Origin: Siphonodentalium dalli | Lineage: Eukaryota > Mollusca > Scaphopoda > Gadilida > Siphonodentaliidae | Length of the DNA stretch: 64,000 nucleotides | Assembly (NCBI GenBank): GCA_032622095.1 | Contig: CP136067.1 | Span: 132,621,990 to 132,685,989 of the forward strand | Reading direction: 5' to 3' | Shown here: one piece after another, positions 21,498 to 33,465 of the stretch | Layout: each line of letters begins with the position of its first letter | Numbering within the stretch: the stretch's first letter is position 1 | Position numbers and translations under genes: made by a program | Notes under the pieces: generated by a model | The model's input: the letters and a program-made list of their open reading frames with translations, nothing else | Told to the model about the DNA's origin: nothing | Database searches by the model: none

Positions 21498-22345
21498 CCC
21501 ATATAAAAATGTACCTGGGTAAATCCACCCAGGTTTTTTGGGCCGAAACCCAGGTAAAAATCTATCTACCAAGACATCCACCAACCATCAAGACCCCGCG
21601 AAACCTGGGTTTTACCATGATTTACCCACCTGAAACTGGATAAAAACCCTGGTATGGGTAAACCTGGGTGTAATTACCCAGGTGACCACACCCAGGTGTA
21701 CCCTACCTGGGTGTTTCCCACCCAGGTCTACCCTGGTGTTTCCTACCTGGGTGTTTCCCCACCCAGGTGTACCATGGTGTTATTTACCCAGGTGTACCCT
21801 GGTGTTTCCTACCTGGGTGTTTCCCATCCAGGTTACCTTGGTGTTATTCACCCAGGTGTACCCTGGTGTTTCCTACCTGGGTGTTTCCCACCCAGGTGTA
21901 CCTTGGTGTTATTCACCCATGTGTACCCTGGTGTTTCCTACCTGGGTGTTTCCCACCCAGGTGTACCTTGGTGTTATTCACCCAGGTGTACCCTGGTGTT
22001 TCCTATCTGGGTGTTCCCCACCCAGGTGTACCTTGATGTTTCCAACCCAGGTATACCTTGGTGTTTTTTTTACGCCGGTGTACCTTGGTGTTTTCTTACC
22101 CAGGTGGATTTCCCATTGAGATGCACCTGGTTTAGAAAACCCCAAGGTACACCCAGGTAAGGAAACACCAAGGTACACCTGGGCAGGAAAACACCAAGGT
22201 ACACCTGGGTAAGAAAACACCAAGGTACACCTGGGTAAGAAAACACCAAGGTACACCTGGGTAAGAAAACACCAAGGTACACATGGGTAGGAAACACCAA
22301 GGAACACCTGGGTGAATAACACCAAGATACACCTGGGTGGGGATA
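21498..22345. repeat. CCAGGTGTACCNTGGTGTT minisatellite arranged as an inverted pair
   Basis: From about 21657 to 22110 the plus strand repeats ACCCAGGTGTACCTTGGTGTT and TACCTGGGTGTTTCCC. From about 22138 to 22340 it repeats the complement, AACACCAAGGTACACCTGGG. The two halves meet near 22120, so the locus is a large inverted repeat made of tandem units. The left end, GCCCATATAAAAATGTACC at 21497, recurs in inverse orientation at the right end of the 35985-36280 repeat. The long frames here (21654-22160 and minus 21978-22438) are repeat translations and not proteins. Confidence 0.9.
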
Positions 22346-23462
22346 CCAAAGTGAAATGATGAGGATGGCAATGAAGTAGATTTTGATGGGATGCAGGGGT
22401 ATTGTTATCAATGGAGTTGTTTTAGTATAATAGAACATTAAGGAAACTGATTGTGCAGCAATACAAGTTTATTCAAGGACAACAAACTAACTAAAGATAA
22501 AATACATGTATAGAAACACATGTAATATATAAATATATAAACTCATTAAACTGCATGGGTTAAAACTTACTGACAACAAGAGTTGGGTTAAAATTTTGAT
22601 TAAAAAACACTTGCAAAGTCCCTCTTCATACATGTATATGGTATGTTAGGCAAGTTACATGTACATGTAGTTGCAATGTATACTAGTACCGGTACATGAC
22701 ATACCGGTGGACACAAAAATCATTATTTTAGTTCCAATGTCATTTACCAGAATACATGTACATGTTGTACCTTGCAACTACATCTACAGTGAGGTAGTTT
22801 TGTCTCATTTAAACTTTCTAAATGGGTTTCTCCCTTTGAATGACATAAACTAATGTGAGTATACACATGAGCTGTGGTGTGAAATACACACCAAAAAATT
22901 ATTTCTTAGTCTGAGGACATGTTTCCTGTCATTATCTTACTGCTTACAAATATAGATTTGTAATAATGTGCTGTAATGCTCCAGAAATAGTCATATTTTG
23001 TCCTGGTTCATAAGAACATATTATTTCTTAGTGTTAGAAGGACATGTTGTCTGATATTATTTGACTCATAAACCCCCAAATGTACATGTAAACAGAACAT
23101 TCGGGAAAGAGACACACCATCTTTATCCTGTTTTATATCAGTACTAAGTAGCAATATTGATCAGATAGCAAAATATGCTATAAATAGATTTCAGATGGTA
23201 GAGATTAAACAATCACATTAATTGCACCAACTCGAAACAGTTAACATACCCTGTAGAATACAGACTATGATCAAGGAGGGTGTCACACACACCCCCACCC
23301 CGCTTTGGTATGTGATATTCAAGCCATTTTCAGTTGGTATGCTATATACTTGTACATACCCAATGTTATCTGGTACTAGGATTTCACACGGCAATATAAC
23401 CGGCATTCACGATTCAGCAAAAAGGCTAGTATGCAGATATAATAGCAGAAAATTATAAAATT
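22346..23462. other. No gene recognised; ACATGTACATGT low-complexity tracts
   Basis: AT-rich with scattered TACATGTACATGT runs (for example about 22655-22670 and 22755). A minus-strand frame at 23218-23406 ends at a donor-like GGTATGT but has no clear acceptor or recognisable domain. Confidence 0.5.
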
Positions 23463-23930
23463 TTTGAGTATTTTCCAGCTTAAACAGACCCAAGTGATAT
23501 ATTTTTATCTAATTCAGTCTAATGGCTCTTGATATGTTGATGTTTTGGATACTATTTCAGCAAATGTGAGAAAAAGTGGCTTCTTTGGGGCATCAGCTTG
23601 TCTGAAAAATATATCAAGGTCCCCTAAATCCGATACTACATTTCAGAACAATCCAACCAGTGTCCCATGAAATGGTGGATAATAAACTATCATACCAAAT
23701 TTGATTCAGATTTGATCACACAAACTAAAATTATGATGCGGAAACCAGAAATTAACACGATTCTAAGTCGAAAAAGGGCCATAACTCTCGCAAAAATGAG
23801 CGGAGCACACCTATATTCGAACTTGACCTGTATTTTGGTCTGATAAACTTACATACCACATTTGGTTCAGATATGATCACACAAACTGAAGTTATCATCC
23901 GGAAACCTACAATTTTCAAAGTTTAAATGT
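23463..23930. repeat. Dispersed repeat with GGAAACC/GGGCCATAACTC motifs, two units
   Basis: GATTTGATCACACAAACTAAA...ATGCGGAAACC (about 23711) recurs 160 bp later as GATATGATCACACAAACTGAA...ATCCGGAAACC. AAAGGGCCATAACTCTCGC lies between. Motifs of this type are abundant in bivalve genomes; here they form two diverged units. Confidence 0.7.
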
Positions 23931-23936
23931 CTATTA

Positions 23937-24327
23937 GGCGACACCAATTTTTAAGTCTGGTTTACGAACATGTGGGCTGATGTGGGGAGAAAAAAAGTAG
24001 ATGCAGGAGGGGAAAAAAATAAAAATAAAAAAAATTGTCCCCCCCAATTTATATCAAGTAAATCTTGAAATTTTACATAAATTTTACAAAAATTGTGAAA
24101 AAAAACTTTTCGAATGAAATTCTGAACCAAACAAGACATTTCTTGTCATGAAATACATGAAAATATGGATCTGCAAATGATCATAAGCAGAACCGGATGC
24201 GACAGCACATGAAAATCAGTACGCGTGTAAAAAAAATTGGGACAAAAAAGTAAAAAAAAAAAAACCAGGAAATGGAAAAAAAGTTGTAGGAGGTGTTCGT
24301 AAACCGGACTTAAAAATTGGTGTCGCC
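23937..24327. mobile_element. Harbinger-like MITE copy 1, TTA flanked
   Basis: The 391-bp element has ends GGCGACACCAATTTTTAAG... and ...TTAAAAATTGGTGTCGCC. TTA lies directly on both sides (23934-23936, 24328-24330), as for PIF/Harbinger TWA targets. A second copy is at 31797-32172 in the opposite orientation. The interior has no coding capacity. Confidence 0.85.
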
Positions 24328-24361
24328 TTATGTGTATATAACTCATATAGCTAACTATTAA

Positions 24362-25307
24362 AGGTGCTCAATCAGATTCGATGGTCCCCATATAATTAGA
24401 TTCCAACAACAACATTTTTTTTTAGAAATGCTGCTTCAGTAATATCAGAATCGATTAATTGCCCAAAAATAATGCTAACCACTGTCAACTACATGTATAG
24501 TATAAAATCGCCTGATACGTTATATTTATCAACATGCTGTTCGACGAAGTTTGACCTTATTATCAACACAAAGCCTCTTCATTTTAGAGTTATCCATCTT
24601 CATCCGCAATTTGGTCTGAGACCGTCGGCTCGTCAAATTTTTCTGGGCCACTATTAAGTATCGATGGTGATAAATATTAAAATTTCAAAAATTGATATCT
24701 AATAACTCTGAGCTTTGATACATGTAGGTGGGTCCCTCGACTTGATTAAAATATTTTTACCCCCCCCCCCCCCGATTCCATATACATGTATATGTAAATA
24801 GCAAATGAGGGACACTTAATCGGATTATGCATCTTTAAACTGTATTTGAAATTTTGAATTTAATGATGCATAATCTGATTAAGGGCCCCCTGAATTAATG
24901 CTCGCACATTACTCTTTATTTGGACTTGGGGGGTAAAAGATATTTGGTACGAGTCGAGGAACCCACCACCTATCAAAGCTCAGAGTTATTAGATATCAAT
25001 TTTTGAAATATACTATTTTTCACGATCAAGAATTAATAGTGGCCCACGGTCTCGGACCAAATTTCAGATGAAGATGGATAACTCTAAAATCAAGAGGCTT
25101 TCTGTTGATAATAAGGCCAAATTTTGTAGAACAACATGTTGATAAATAACATATGTCAGGCAATTGTATACTTTAGTTGACAGTGGTTAGCATTATTTTA
25201 GGGCAATTAATCAATTCTGATAACGTAACTGAAGCAGCCTTTCTAAATACAAATGTATGATGTTGGAATCTGATTATATGGGTATCATCGAACCGGATTG
25301 AGTACCT
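24362..25307. mobile_element. Long foldback element, TTAA bounded (AGGTRCTCAAT family, copy A)
   Basis: A 946-bp palindrome: the left arm AGGTGCTCAATC...GATTCCAACAACAACA... pairs with the right arm ...TGTTGGAATCTGA...GATTGAGTACCT, each about 410 bp. The loop contains a further small hairpin (CGGATTATGCATC / GATGCATAATCTG). TTAA stands at both ends. As TTAA is its own complement, it may be a target duplication or simply part of the palindrome. Copies B (28844) and C (39379) begin at the same TTAA-AGGT boundary, which supports a true end. Confidence 0.85.
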
Positions 25308-25911
25308 TTAAAATGAACTGTATCCAGTATAAACATGTTAAACCTGATAATTAATTAGAGCATGCAGTCCCTGTTGACATGCAGTATCCGCTGGTAATCT
25401 TACCACAGTAATATGTGTTAACTGTGATAACCAAGTTAATTGTTTTTACCACAAAAATTCTGAATTCTATCTAGACATTTTGAAACAATAAAAAAAAATT
25501 CTGGTGTGATTACAATGTCAACTTTAAAACAAAATTCATATAAACATCGCATGAAAAATACAGCCTAACTGCAAATGTGAGGTGGACCACATTCTGCGGC
25601 GGTATAACTGACTGCGGTTGATCGCATGAACACGCCTGAATACTGCAGTAATACCCGAGTAATATAAGGCGAGTTGATTAATTAAAGCATAGCTGTAATT
25701 TTACATGTATGTTCTATAGACTTTGTTGGGAAAGAGAATATAGCTGTGCGACAATGTTAATCCTGATGAGCTAAGTTAGAAATTTTTCAATCAAAACCTC
25801 ATAAATTTTTTTTTAAATTCAGTTCTCAATTTTCGAACACTTCTAGGAAATTGTTCAAAAATATTGTTAAAAGATGCCCATTCGATTTGACACTGTAAAT
25901 ATACCCTGTTC
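25308..25911. other. No gene recognised
   Basis: AT-rich, with no structure noted beyond short ACATGTA tracts. Confidence 0.5.
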
Positions 25912-26033
25912 AAGTGTTCCTGCTAATGTGCTATGATGCGGTTGGGTCCTGCTTAATTGCTATGAATTGCACTACCCGCATCATAGCAATTCAGCAGGAC
26001 CACCAGCATCATAGCATATTAGCAGGACCACTT
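25912..26033. repeat. Foldback hairpin with GTCCTGCTAAT ends
   Basis: AAGTGTTCCTGCTAATGTGCTATGATGC pairs with GCATCATAGCATATTAGCAGGACCACTT, with a second inner pair GTCCTGCTTAATTGCTATGA / TCATAGCAATTCAGCAGGAC. A diverged single arm (AGATAATTAGCAGGACCACTT) occurs near 62747, so the family is dispersed. Confidence 0.8.
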
Positions 26034-26452
26034 GGCCAGTGGTAAAATAGTTTGTTTTCCATACGGATGTGTGTTTTCAAATAATCATGTAATGATATCT
26101 AACATACATGTATATGATCCCATTTATAGGTTTTATTCATCACGGCCAGATAAACTTTGTATACAGACAGTTTTACCAAACTTAGAATTTTTATTAGGTG
26201 CTTTCATTGTAGCTGTAATTACTAGTATTAAAAGAGTGCTCAATAAAGTTTGTTTTATCATTTATGCTCATTTGGAATTTGGATGCTATTTAATTCTGTT
26301 TATCTATATAATTGGCTGCACTGCTAAATTTTGACTCATTTCAGTCATTTGATGTCAGTACATGTAGTTGTCCATCGAAATGGCGAACACAACCAAAGAC
26401 AAATTACAAGAGGAAAGACAACAAATACATTTGATGTGCACTAAAACAGATA

Positions 26453-26617
26453 CAGTAGTGCCCTAAGAAATCGACCCCTTAACCACAGCAGAATTATGTG
26501 TAACTTTCAGGATTTAGTCGGATATATGGCTTGTTGCCATTCATCGGAAAGCTCTCCCCGAGTTTAATACCCGTAATTCTGCTGTGGTTAAGGAGTCGAT
26601 TAATTAGAGCATTACTG
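26453..26617. mobile_element. pogo/mariner-like MITE copy 1, TA flanked
   Basis: The 165-bp element has ends CAGTAGTGCCCTAAGAAATCG... and ...CGATTAATTAGAGCATTACTG, with TA on both sides. The CAGT-starting ends and TA target fit Tc1/mariner/pogo MITEs. The central palindrome is partly lost compared with copy 2 at 28121. Confidence 0.8.
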
Positions 26618-28120
26618 TAGTTACAAATGTATGTCTAGCCTCCTGTTGTGTCACTAATAAGATCTTTAATTCACATACGGTACACATGTACATGTACATG
26701 TACTATATAGTACCCGTTCAAGCGTTTACAAGTGTCAGTCATCGAGAAACTGACCAAAAGTTTTGGTAGTATATAATATAGGCTAGCACTGCACTTGGGC
26801 TACATGTACATGTACTGTAAGTGATTATAATGTACTATTTTTATATTCTGCTGTGAAAGTGTTGCTGAATGAAATTTAAGTTTACCCCGATATTCTAAGT
26901 CCGCTCGACTAAGATGGGTTTTTTCTCGAAAACTGATATCTGAATATACATGACTTTTTGTACGTCTTCCACTGGTTGGTATTCCCTCTAAAATGACTAA
27001 TTTTAACTGATTAGATTAGCCCTGGTATGGAAAACTCTAACTGTTATAGCCCGATGAGCGGTTTACTGCCAACAGCGGTGATGATATGATGACCAGCGTT
27101 GTGCATGGCATATGTTGATCCAGGTAAGAATGCTACCATACATTCCAAACATTCATTAAATATCTTATTAATAGTAACCCAAACTACACAAGAGACTAGT
27201 ATAACTAAGATTGGGCTCGATTAATGATGTGACACTTTCAGTACTTCATTTACTAGTAGCCTGGTACTGGTGGGCCTGGCTACAGATACTTGTTTGGCGT
27301 GTTTGAGGCCTGTGGCACAAGGGCAGCAGAATCAATTAAAATTTCTCTTATTGTAGTGTAGTACATGTACATGAATAGTACCGGTAGTACAGCACACAAA
27401 GAGGTATATAGTACCGGCACATGTACATGTATTCTCTCTGTTTTCACACATGTTTTTTTTCAATTTAACAACATGAGTCTTTTATGACACATACATGTAC
27501 TAAAGTGAAAGTAGGCCTACATGTATATAATGTGCACCCAGTATACCGGTACATGTACTGATATATTACATTGCAATACAGTCCGAGTACAATGATATAG
27601 CAAAATTATGCATAGTAGAATAACAACCTTTTGTACAAACAGTCCTGACAATGATATACCGGGATATCATGGTGATAGTTCATACATTTGGAATTACCGA
27701 ATACCTGAGTTTGTGGATAGACCGCTTCATGCGATGTTTATGTGAATTTTTATTTTTAAGTCGGCATTGCATACGGTAGTCCTATAAACCACACCAGAGA
27801 ATAGCAATTGTCGGTCAGTGACCAACTTCTTATGTTTATGCAATCGATACAATCCGGTTCTGCTTTTGATGTCCAGTTCGATATTTGTGGTGTGTTCTTG
27901 TGCAAAAATATAATTCTAACTAATGCGCCAAAAATCAGGTTTATAAATTTATCCATTCTTGAGCAAGAGCAACTCGTAAAACTTGTATGGTATAACATTC
28001 CAAACTGAGTATTTCTGCTATCAAACCATATGATAATAATGTTGAACCGGACATCGAAATCTGAACCCGCATTTATGGATTGCAGCGCGTGATGTTGAAT
28101 AAACAGTTATAGAGGATATA
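26618..28120. other. No gene recognised; TACATGTAC low-complexity tracts
   Basis: ACATGT hexamer runs lie at about 26683-26702, 26801-26815, 27361-27375 and 27417-27432. Overlapping frames on both strands at 27756-28008 have no recognisable domain or convincing splice sites. Confidence 0.5.
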
Positions 28121-28337
28121 CAGTAATGCTCTAATTAATCGACTCCTTAACTACAGCAGAATTATGGGTAACTTTTCAGGATTTAGTCGGAAATATGGGT
28201 TGATGGCATTCATCGGAAAGCTCTCGGTGAGAGCTTTCCGATGAATGGCAACAAGCCATATTTCGGACTAAATCCTGAAAAGTTACCCATAATTCTGCTG
28301 TAGTTAAGGAGTCGATTAATTAGCTCTAGAATTACTG
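28121..28337. mobile_element. pogo/mariner-like MITE copy 2, TA flanked
   Basis: A 217-bp near-perfect palindrome. Ends CAGTAATGCTCTAATTAATCG and ...GATTAATTAGCTCTAGAATTACTG are flanked by TA (28119-28120, 28338-28339). The stem continues through GCAGAATTATGGGTAACTTT and CATCGGAAAGCTCTC to a loop of a few bases. Confidence 0.87.
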
Positions 28338-28843
28338 TAACATGGTTTATAATATACAAATGTATACTGTATGGGAAACATCAGAGGTTTACAAAGTAAT
28401 AAAAACAGTTGATTTGTTCTTTATTCTTGTGGCTATATACACGTACATACATGTATTCTAAAAATAAATGTCCTTTACAACGTGGATCAATGAAATGCGG
28501 TTGTTGCATTTAAAATGCATTGAGGGTGCATTGTGTCACGCCACTTTGTAAATGCCTTAATGACAGCATTTAAATTAAATGCACTGCATTGGGAATAATC
28601 GCAGTCGCATTGAAATTACCGATCATTGCGCCGAAAAAGTATACTAGTATGAACACCCAAATAACGATACGATAGTGTATTTTGCAATTTTAGTTATAAT
28701 TTTGTTTAATTTAAATTCACATCTGAATAATTCTGTGTTATTTTCCCACTCCTGGTGTACATGTATATGTTCGGAATCGGACATTCATGATGTAGTTTTC
28801 CATTCAAAATGGAATAAACATAAATAAACACTGTTGACATTAA
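28338..28843. other. No gene recognised
   Basis: AT-rich sequence with TGCATTTAAATGCA-like short motifs. Confidence 0.5.
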
Positions 28844-29323
28844 AGGTACTCAACCCGTAAAGAGGGTCCCCATCTCAACAGATTCCAACAACAACAATCC
28901 GATCAGAGGGTCCTATATTACTATTTCTTTGGCTTTGGGGGTAAAAATTATTTGATGCGAGTCGAGGAACCCATCAAACAAAGCTCAGAGTTATTAGATA
29001 TTGATTTTTGAAAATTCTTATGTTCTCGAGATGAGTACTTATAACTGCCGTCAATTTGGTAACCTGCTCGAGATTTTACGCCAAAATTCTATTCAAACAG
29101 ACAAGGATGGATAACTCTATAATCAAGTGGGTAATAATAACGAATTTTTTACTGTCTTCTGGGCCAGAAAGAATTCCCGATAATGAAAAATAATAGATTT
29201 CTAAAATCGATATCTAACAAATCTGAGCTTTGATGGGTGACTTCCTCGACTCGAATCAAATATTTTTGACCCCCGAAGCCATTGAAATAGTAATTGAGAG
29301 GAGTTTTATCGGGTTGAGTACCT
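28844..29323. mobile_element. Foldback element, TTAA bounded (AGGTRCTCAAT family, copy B)
   Basis: The 480-bp element has ends AGGTACTCAACCCG... and ...CGGGTTGAGTACCT and is bounded by TTAA. Arm segments GAGTCGAGGAACCCATCA, AAAGCTCAGAGTTATTAGATA and their complements also occur in copy A. Confidence 0.85.
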
Positions 29324-30356
29324 TTAATTGTTTTATAATCAGAATCTGAGAATCATGATTCTCATTTTGATTCTAGTAAAAAGTCTTGATTCCCTGTAGA
29401 AAGTGAAACACTAACATTTTGATTATTGCCAAAAATCTGATGGATTTTAAGGCCTGCATTAAGACATTTGTTTGTGAATAAATCAAGGTAAATGTGTTAA
29501 AATATGAACGCATTTACAAATGCGTTGCTCCAAAATCGCAAAGTAGATTCGAACATGTGGTCGCTTTTCTAAGAAATTTGTGAGTGGTCTGTACATGTAC
29601 ATACATGTAAGTTACTTGACCAATTACACAAGGAGTCGAGGGACACAATCAATGAGGACGTTTGTACTAAAAAATATTTTTTTACGCAAGGAACGAACAC
29701 AAGGCCACTTTCTTAATTTATATTATGAGCCAACAAGACAGATCGTAAATCGCTGTTATATGACAATATATGTGGCCATCATAATGGTCGACAGGCATGA
29801 CGCCAACAAAAACCAATCTGTCAGGCCAATATAAAGAAGTCGCGACTTATTGCTGGTGGAACCTATTAAAGGCATCGTTCCATTTCGTTAATAACAACTT
29901 ACATGTAACATTCACCTCCACCTCTTTACTCTTGGGCTCCAAATAAATATGCATGCACCAGCTGCATCCACGTTTATTATTTTTCTTGGGAAATCCCCCC
30001 CCCCCCCCTGCACAGTGCTTATTTGGGTCTGCACGTTTATTAATATTTTGAAGCTATGAAAATTTAAATCAGCACAAATTCAAGATTTCTATATGATTCA
30101 GATGTAAAAAATATCAACACGTCTACATTAGTTACTAGCTAAACAAGACATTTTGTCATATGTTTATACTTTACTGTGAAATTGCGTTTCTTCCGTTCTC
30201 CATGAACGGATTCTCAAAATGTTTGGTTTTCCAAAAAACAAGGATTCGAACTGTCTGAACTGAACTCCATGCGTTTGTTTAAATAGATGAATAAATAATG
30301 GGAAAGACATACAATCCTAGTTCATAATGAATTTAAGTATATAAATATAAATAATA
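29324..30356. other. No gene recognised; C-tract repeat near 29920-30060
   Basis: Includes a 14-base C run at 29995-30008 in a segment with CTGCAC...TTATTTGGGTCTGCAC. The segment is related to 30765-30865, where CTGCACTATTATTTGGGTCTG follows a similar C tract. No exon is recognised. Confidence 0.5.
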
Positions 30357-30483
30357 AACGGCGGATTCAACGTGGTCATGGGTTTTGACCGCGTTAAAAA
30401 AATCAGCAAACTCTGCATGAACCCCGAAGTTTGCTGATTTTTTCTCGCGGTCAAAACCCCATGACCGCATTGAAACCGCCGTT
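30357..30483. repeat. Foldback hairpin, GTTTTGACCGCG stem
   Basis: AACGGCGGATTCAACGTGGTC...GGTTTTGACCGCG pairs with CGCGGTCAAAACCCCATGACC...CCGCCGTT; an inner AATCAGCAAACT / AGTTTGCTGATT pair lies near the loop. It is a likely MITE. No second copy is seen in the window. Confidence 0.82.
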
Positions 30484-30907
30484 CATTTCTTATATGAATA
30501 ACACAATTTAAGATTGGTGAATTATTTCTTTTGGTTAATTTAATAAACGTACAGGACCAAATAACGATCGTACATGTGGGAATTTTACCTCGATTTTAAT
30601 AATCGTACATTAGGCACTCAAGAGTAGTACATATTCAAGTATGTGGCAAACCAAAAAAACACCACATGATACATACATGTACCTGTACTACATGTTGACT
30701 CGTATACCTGAACCTGCTATAAAAATTATTTGGTTAACCACAGTTGATGTTTTGCTCAGAGTTCCCCCTGCACTATTATTTGGGTCTGTTCTTTTATTAA
30801 CTTTCAATGGAATTTCCCCCCCCCCCGCACTATTATTTGGGCCTGCACTTTTATTTGGAGCCTGAGAGTAAGTTGCATTGACATTTATTTTCACGAATTA
30901 CCATGCT

Positions 30908-31612
30908 AAAGGCCAAAGAAAAAAGATTGTATGTTTCCGGTAAAAAAATTTTAGGGTAGGTAGGTAGGGAATTTTTTTTATTTTATTTTATTTTGATATT
31001 TTTTATCCAGCTGCAGAAATATTGAACTACCGGTACCTCGACCAAAGTGACATAAAATGCCAACCCGTGCCATGGGGAAAGTATTACTTGATCAACACAG
31101 TGGAAATATACATTAAGATTGATAAAAAATCAAACTTACTTCATGCTTACGTATGTTTTTTATTATATCTAATACCACATTTTCATAAATTTGGCTATAA
31201 ACTTGGTACAAAATTGATGTCACTAACTTTTTATAAGAATTTTACCAATAATACCGCCATTATACCGTACATGTATTGTGACGATTACATCCCATTGTCT
31301 GGGGGTAGCCAGTACACCCACCGAGCATGCCTGGTTTTTGGAAACAGTAGCTACTAGTACATGTATACCCCTAATATATGCAGTGATAACCTCTTTACAT
31401 GTATATATACAGATACACACCCACCATGTCTGTTGATAGTGTTCCATAAGTCCAAAACAAGACATAAAGCAGGCAGGAGATCCACTCTCAGGAAATTAAA
31501 ATTGCGAAAATTTGGACTTTTTCTCAAAATATCAATAAAAAGTTTAGGGTCGGCGGGTTATTTTTAGGGTCGGTCGATGTACGGAAACATAGTATCTTTT
31601 TTCTTTGGCCTA
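30908..31612. mobile_element. TIR element, GGCCAAAGAAAAAAGAT ends
   Basis: The left end AAGGCCAAAGAAAAAAGATTG and right end ATCTTTTTTCTTTGGCCTAAG are inverted, with a shared subterminal GTATGTTTCCG / CGGAAACATA and GGGTAGGTAGG / GGGTCGGCGGG blocks. An open frame inside (31022-31357) gives no recognisable domain. No clear target duplication is seen. Confidence 0.65.
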
Positions 31613-31796
31613 AGGAACATTGCAACTGGTTTGAAGTAACATGACCGCGTTGCGTCAACACTGGAACTGCATTGATGGTAATTTTCAACATGGTCTCACT
31701 GACGTTCTATCAAATATAAATACTAGTATGGTTGAGGCCAACTTGAGGGAGACAATTATTTTGAGAATATGTGATCCTGTGTTAACATGAGCCTAA

Positions 31797-32172
31797 GGCG
31801 ACACCAATTTTTAAGTCTGGTTTACGAACACCTCCTACAACTTTGTTTCCATTTCATGAATTTTTTTTTTAATTTTTTTGTCCCAAAATATTTTACACGC
31901 GTACTGATTTTCATGTGCTGTCGCATCCGGTTCTGCTTATGATCATTTAAGATCCATATTTTCATGTATTTCATGACAAGATATGTCTTGTTTGGTTTGA
32001 ACAGAATTTCATTCAAAAACATTTTTTCACAATTTTTGTAAAATTTATGTAAAATTCCACGATTTACTTGATATAAATTGGGGGGACAATCTTTTTTATT
32101 TTTATTTTTTTCCCCCTGCATCTACTTTTTTTCTCCCCACATCGTAAACCAGACTTAAAAATTGGTGTCGCT
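31797..32172. mobile_element. Harbinger-like MITE copy 2, TAA flanked
   Basis: The 376-bp element is the same family as 23937-24327 but inserted in the opposite orientation. Left end GGCGACACCAATTTTTAAG, right end TTAAAAATTGGTGTCGCT (last base mutated), TAA on both sides (31794-31796, 32173-32175). Confidence 0.82.
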
Positions 32173-32482
32173 TAAATATCATCTGATGGAGTCAAAATCA
32201 TTGAACCGTCACTTATGCATGCACATGTTGTCTTGATGTTGAGTCTGGGTTTCATCATTTTCATTAGTTTTACTGTTAATATCCACCAAAGGTTGAGGTG
32301 TTATGGAACAACTGTATGGCATCGTATACTGTTATCTTCCGAGTAAATATGGAGTCTCTAATTCTTTTATCAGTCACGCATCTACTCATCAAATAGTATA
32401 ATCCTCAAATATTTGTAGTCCAGGTGATCTCGACTGCACAGTACATGTATAAACATTCATCTGTGCACAGTGTGTTTTAAAT

Positions 32483-32690
32483 TTCTTTGCCGTGTATCAA
32501 CTGTTGTCCCAAGTTTCAATGCCTTGTCCTCCTGGTAAGTAGGGATTACCAATTTATCATTGCCGTGTTTTAATTTGCAATGTTGATGATGACGCTCACT
32601 AAGCTTGTTGATAATTTTCTTTGTCGTGTAACAACTGTTGTACCAAGTTTCTACGCCGCGTCCTCCTGGTATTTAGGGATTACCGGTGCC
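32483..32690 (+). repeat. Two-copy duplication, period about 134 bp
   Basis: TTCTTTGCCGTGTATCAACTG...CCTCCTGGTAAGTAGGGATTACC recurs as TTCTTTGTCGTGTAACAACTG...CCTCCTGGTATTTAGGGATTACC. No coding sequence is seen. Confidence 0.75.
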
Positions 32691-32859
32691 TTTAATAGCG
32701 TCAGATGCATCATTGCCAGTTAATTAGAGTGGAACTGAATTAACAATGTCACATTGACACAGTACTCAGTTAAGACCAGTAAAACAGCAAAAGTAGTATT
32801 ATTGTACAGCAGGCTTATCACTATCAGTACTTACTACATGTACTGACCCCTTACTATCG

Positions 32860-33465
32860 TGGATCAATCTGAATCTGAATGGTTACGCTGCAGATCCCAA
32901 TTATGGTAATTTCGCAGCGGGCGAGAGAGTCTCAGATCTTTTCCTTCAGCGCACTCTTGAAGGAATCCACAGGCTGTTGTTGTAGGATTAAGGATTCCTC
33001 CAGCTGATTCCAGTCGCATATAGTTCGAACAAATGTGGAATTAGCGAACTGAGCTGACACGTATGGTATAGCCTCGTAGCACTGACTGTTATTCCTTTAA
33101 ATTAGGTGCCGAGGAATTTGGCTGGTGACGTAGCCTGTCAGAACTTTGCTCTGCGATCTAAGACGCCTTGTTTCGGGTGTAAAGTATTGATTAGGTGGTA
33201 TAGCCGGGACCAATCCACCCACCACCTTACTCATGAATCCCAGCCGATTTATTTTCCGCCGTTTCTGCAATGTTGGTAAATCTAGCTCGTAGAGGATCTT
33301 GGTCATATATCCATCTTCTTTGCTCTTATAGTCTCTTTTAATGAAACGGGCTGCTCTACGCTGGATTCTTTCCAGCTTGTCGATGTGATTTTGTTGGTAG
33401 GGGTCCCAGATGGTGTCTGCGTAGTCCATGATCTTCAAACTTCTCAATTCTTCTTCTTCTGGACA
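32860..33465 (-). mobile_element. CR1/Jockey-type LINE, 3' end with C-terminal part of ORF2 (one in-frame stop)
   Basis: Minus-strand coding from 33447 reads IMDYADTIWDPY, then IDKLERIQRRAARF and LPTLQKRRKINRL. This is the conserved region after the reverse transcriptase palm in CR1/Jockey LINEs. A TAA at 33099-33097 interrupts the frame, but the same frame resumes and continues through FVRTICDWNQL and VDSFKSALKEKI to a TGA at 32934-32932, the expected C-terminal ending. The 3' UTR ends in ATTCAGATTCAGATTGATCC (about 32886-32863), a short tail repeat. It is truncated at the 5' side near 33465, as usual for LINE insertions, and is not active. Confidence 0.87.

Noticed and set aside
21654-22438. 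Long overlapping frames on both strands with PGVPWCF-like repeats
   Set aside because: They are translations of the CCAGGTGTA minisatellite; all frames stay open because the unit length and composition avoid stops. There is no start context, splice sites or domain.
31022-31357. 111-codon frame as a transposase for the 30908-31612 element
   Set aside because: No DDE/D or DNA-binding motif is recognisable and the composition is ordinary AT-rich; a chance frame is more likely.
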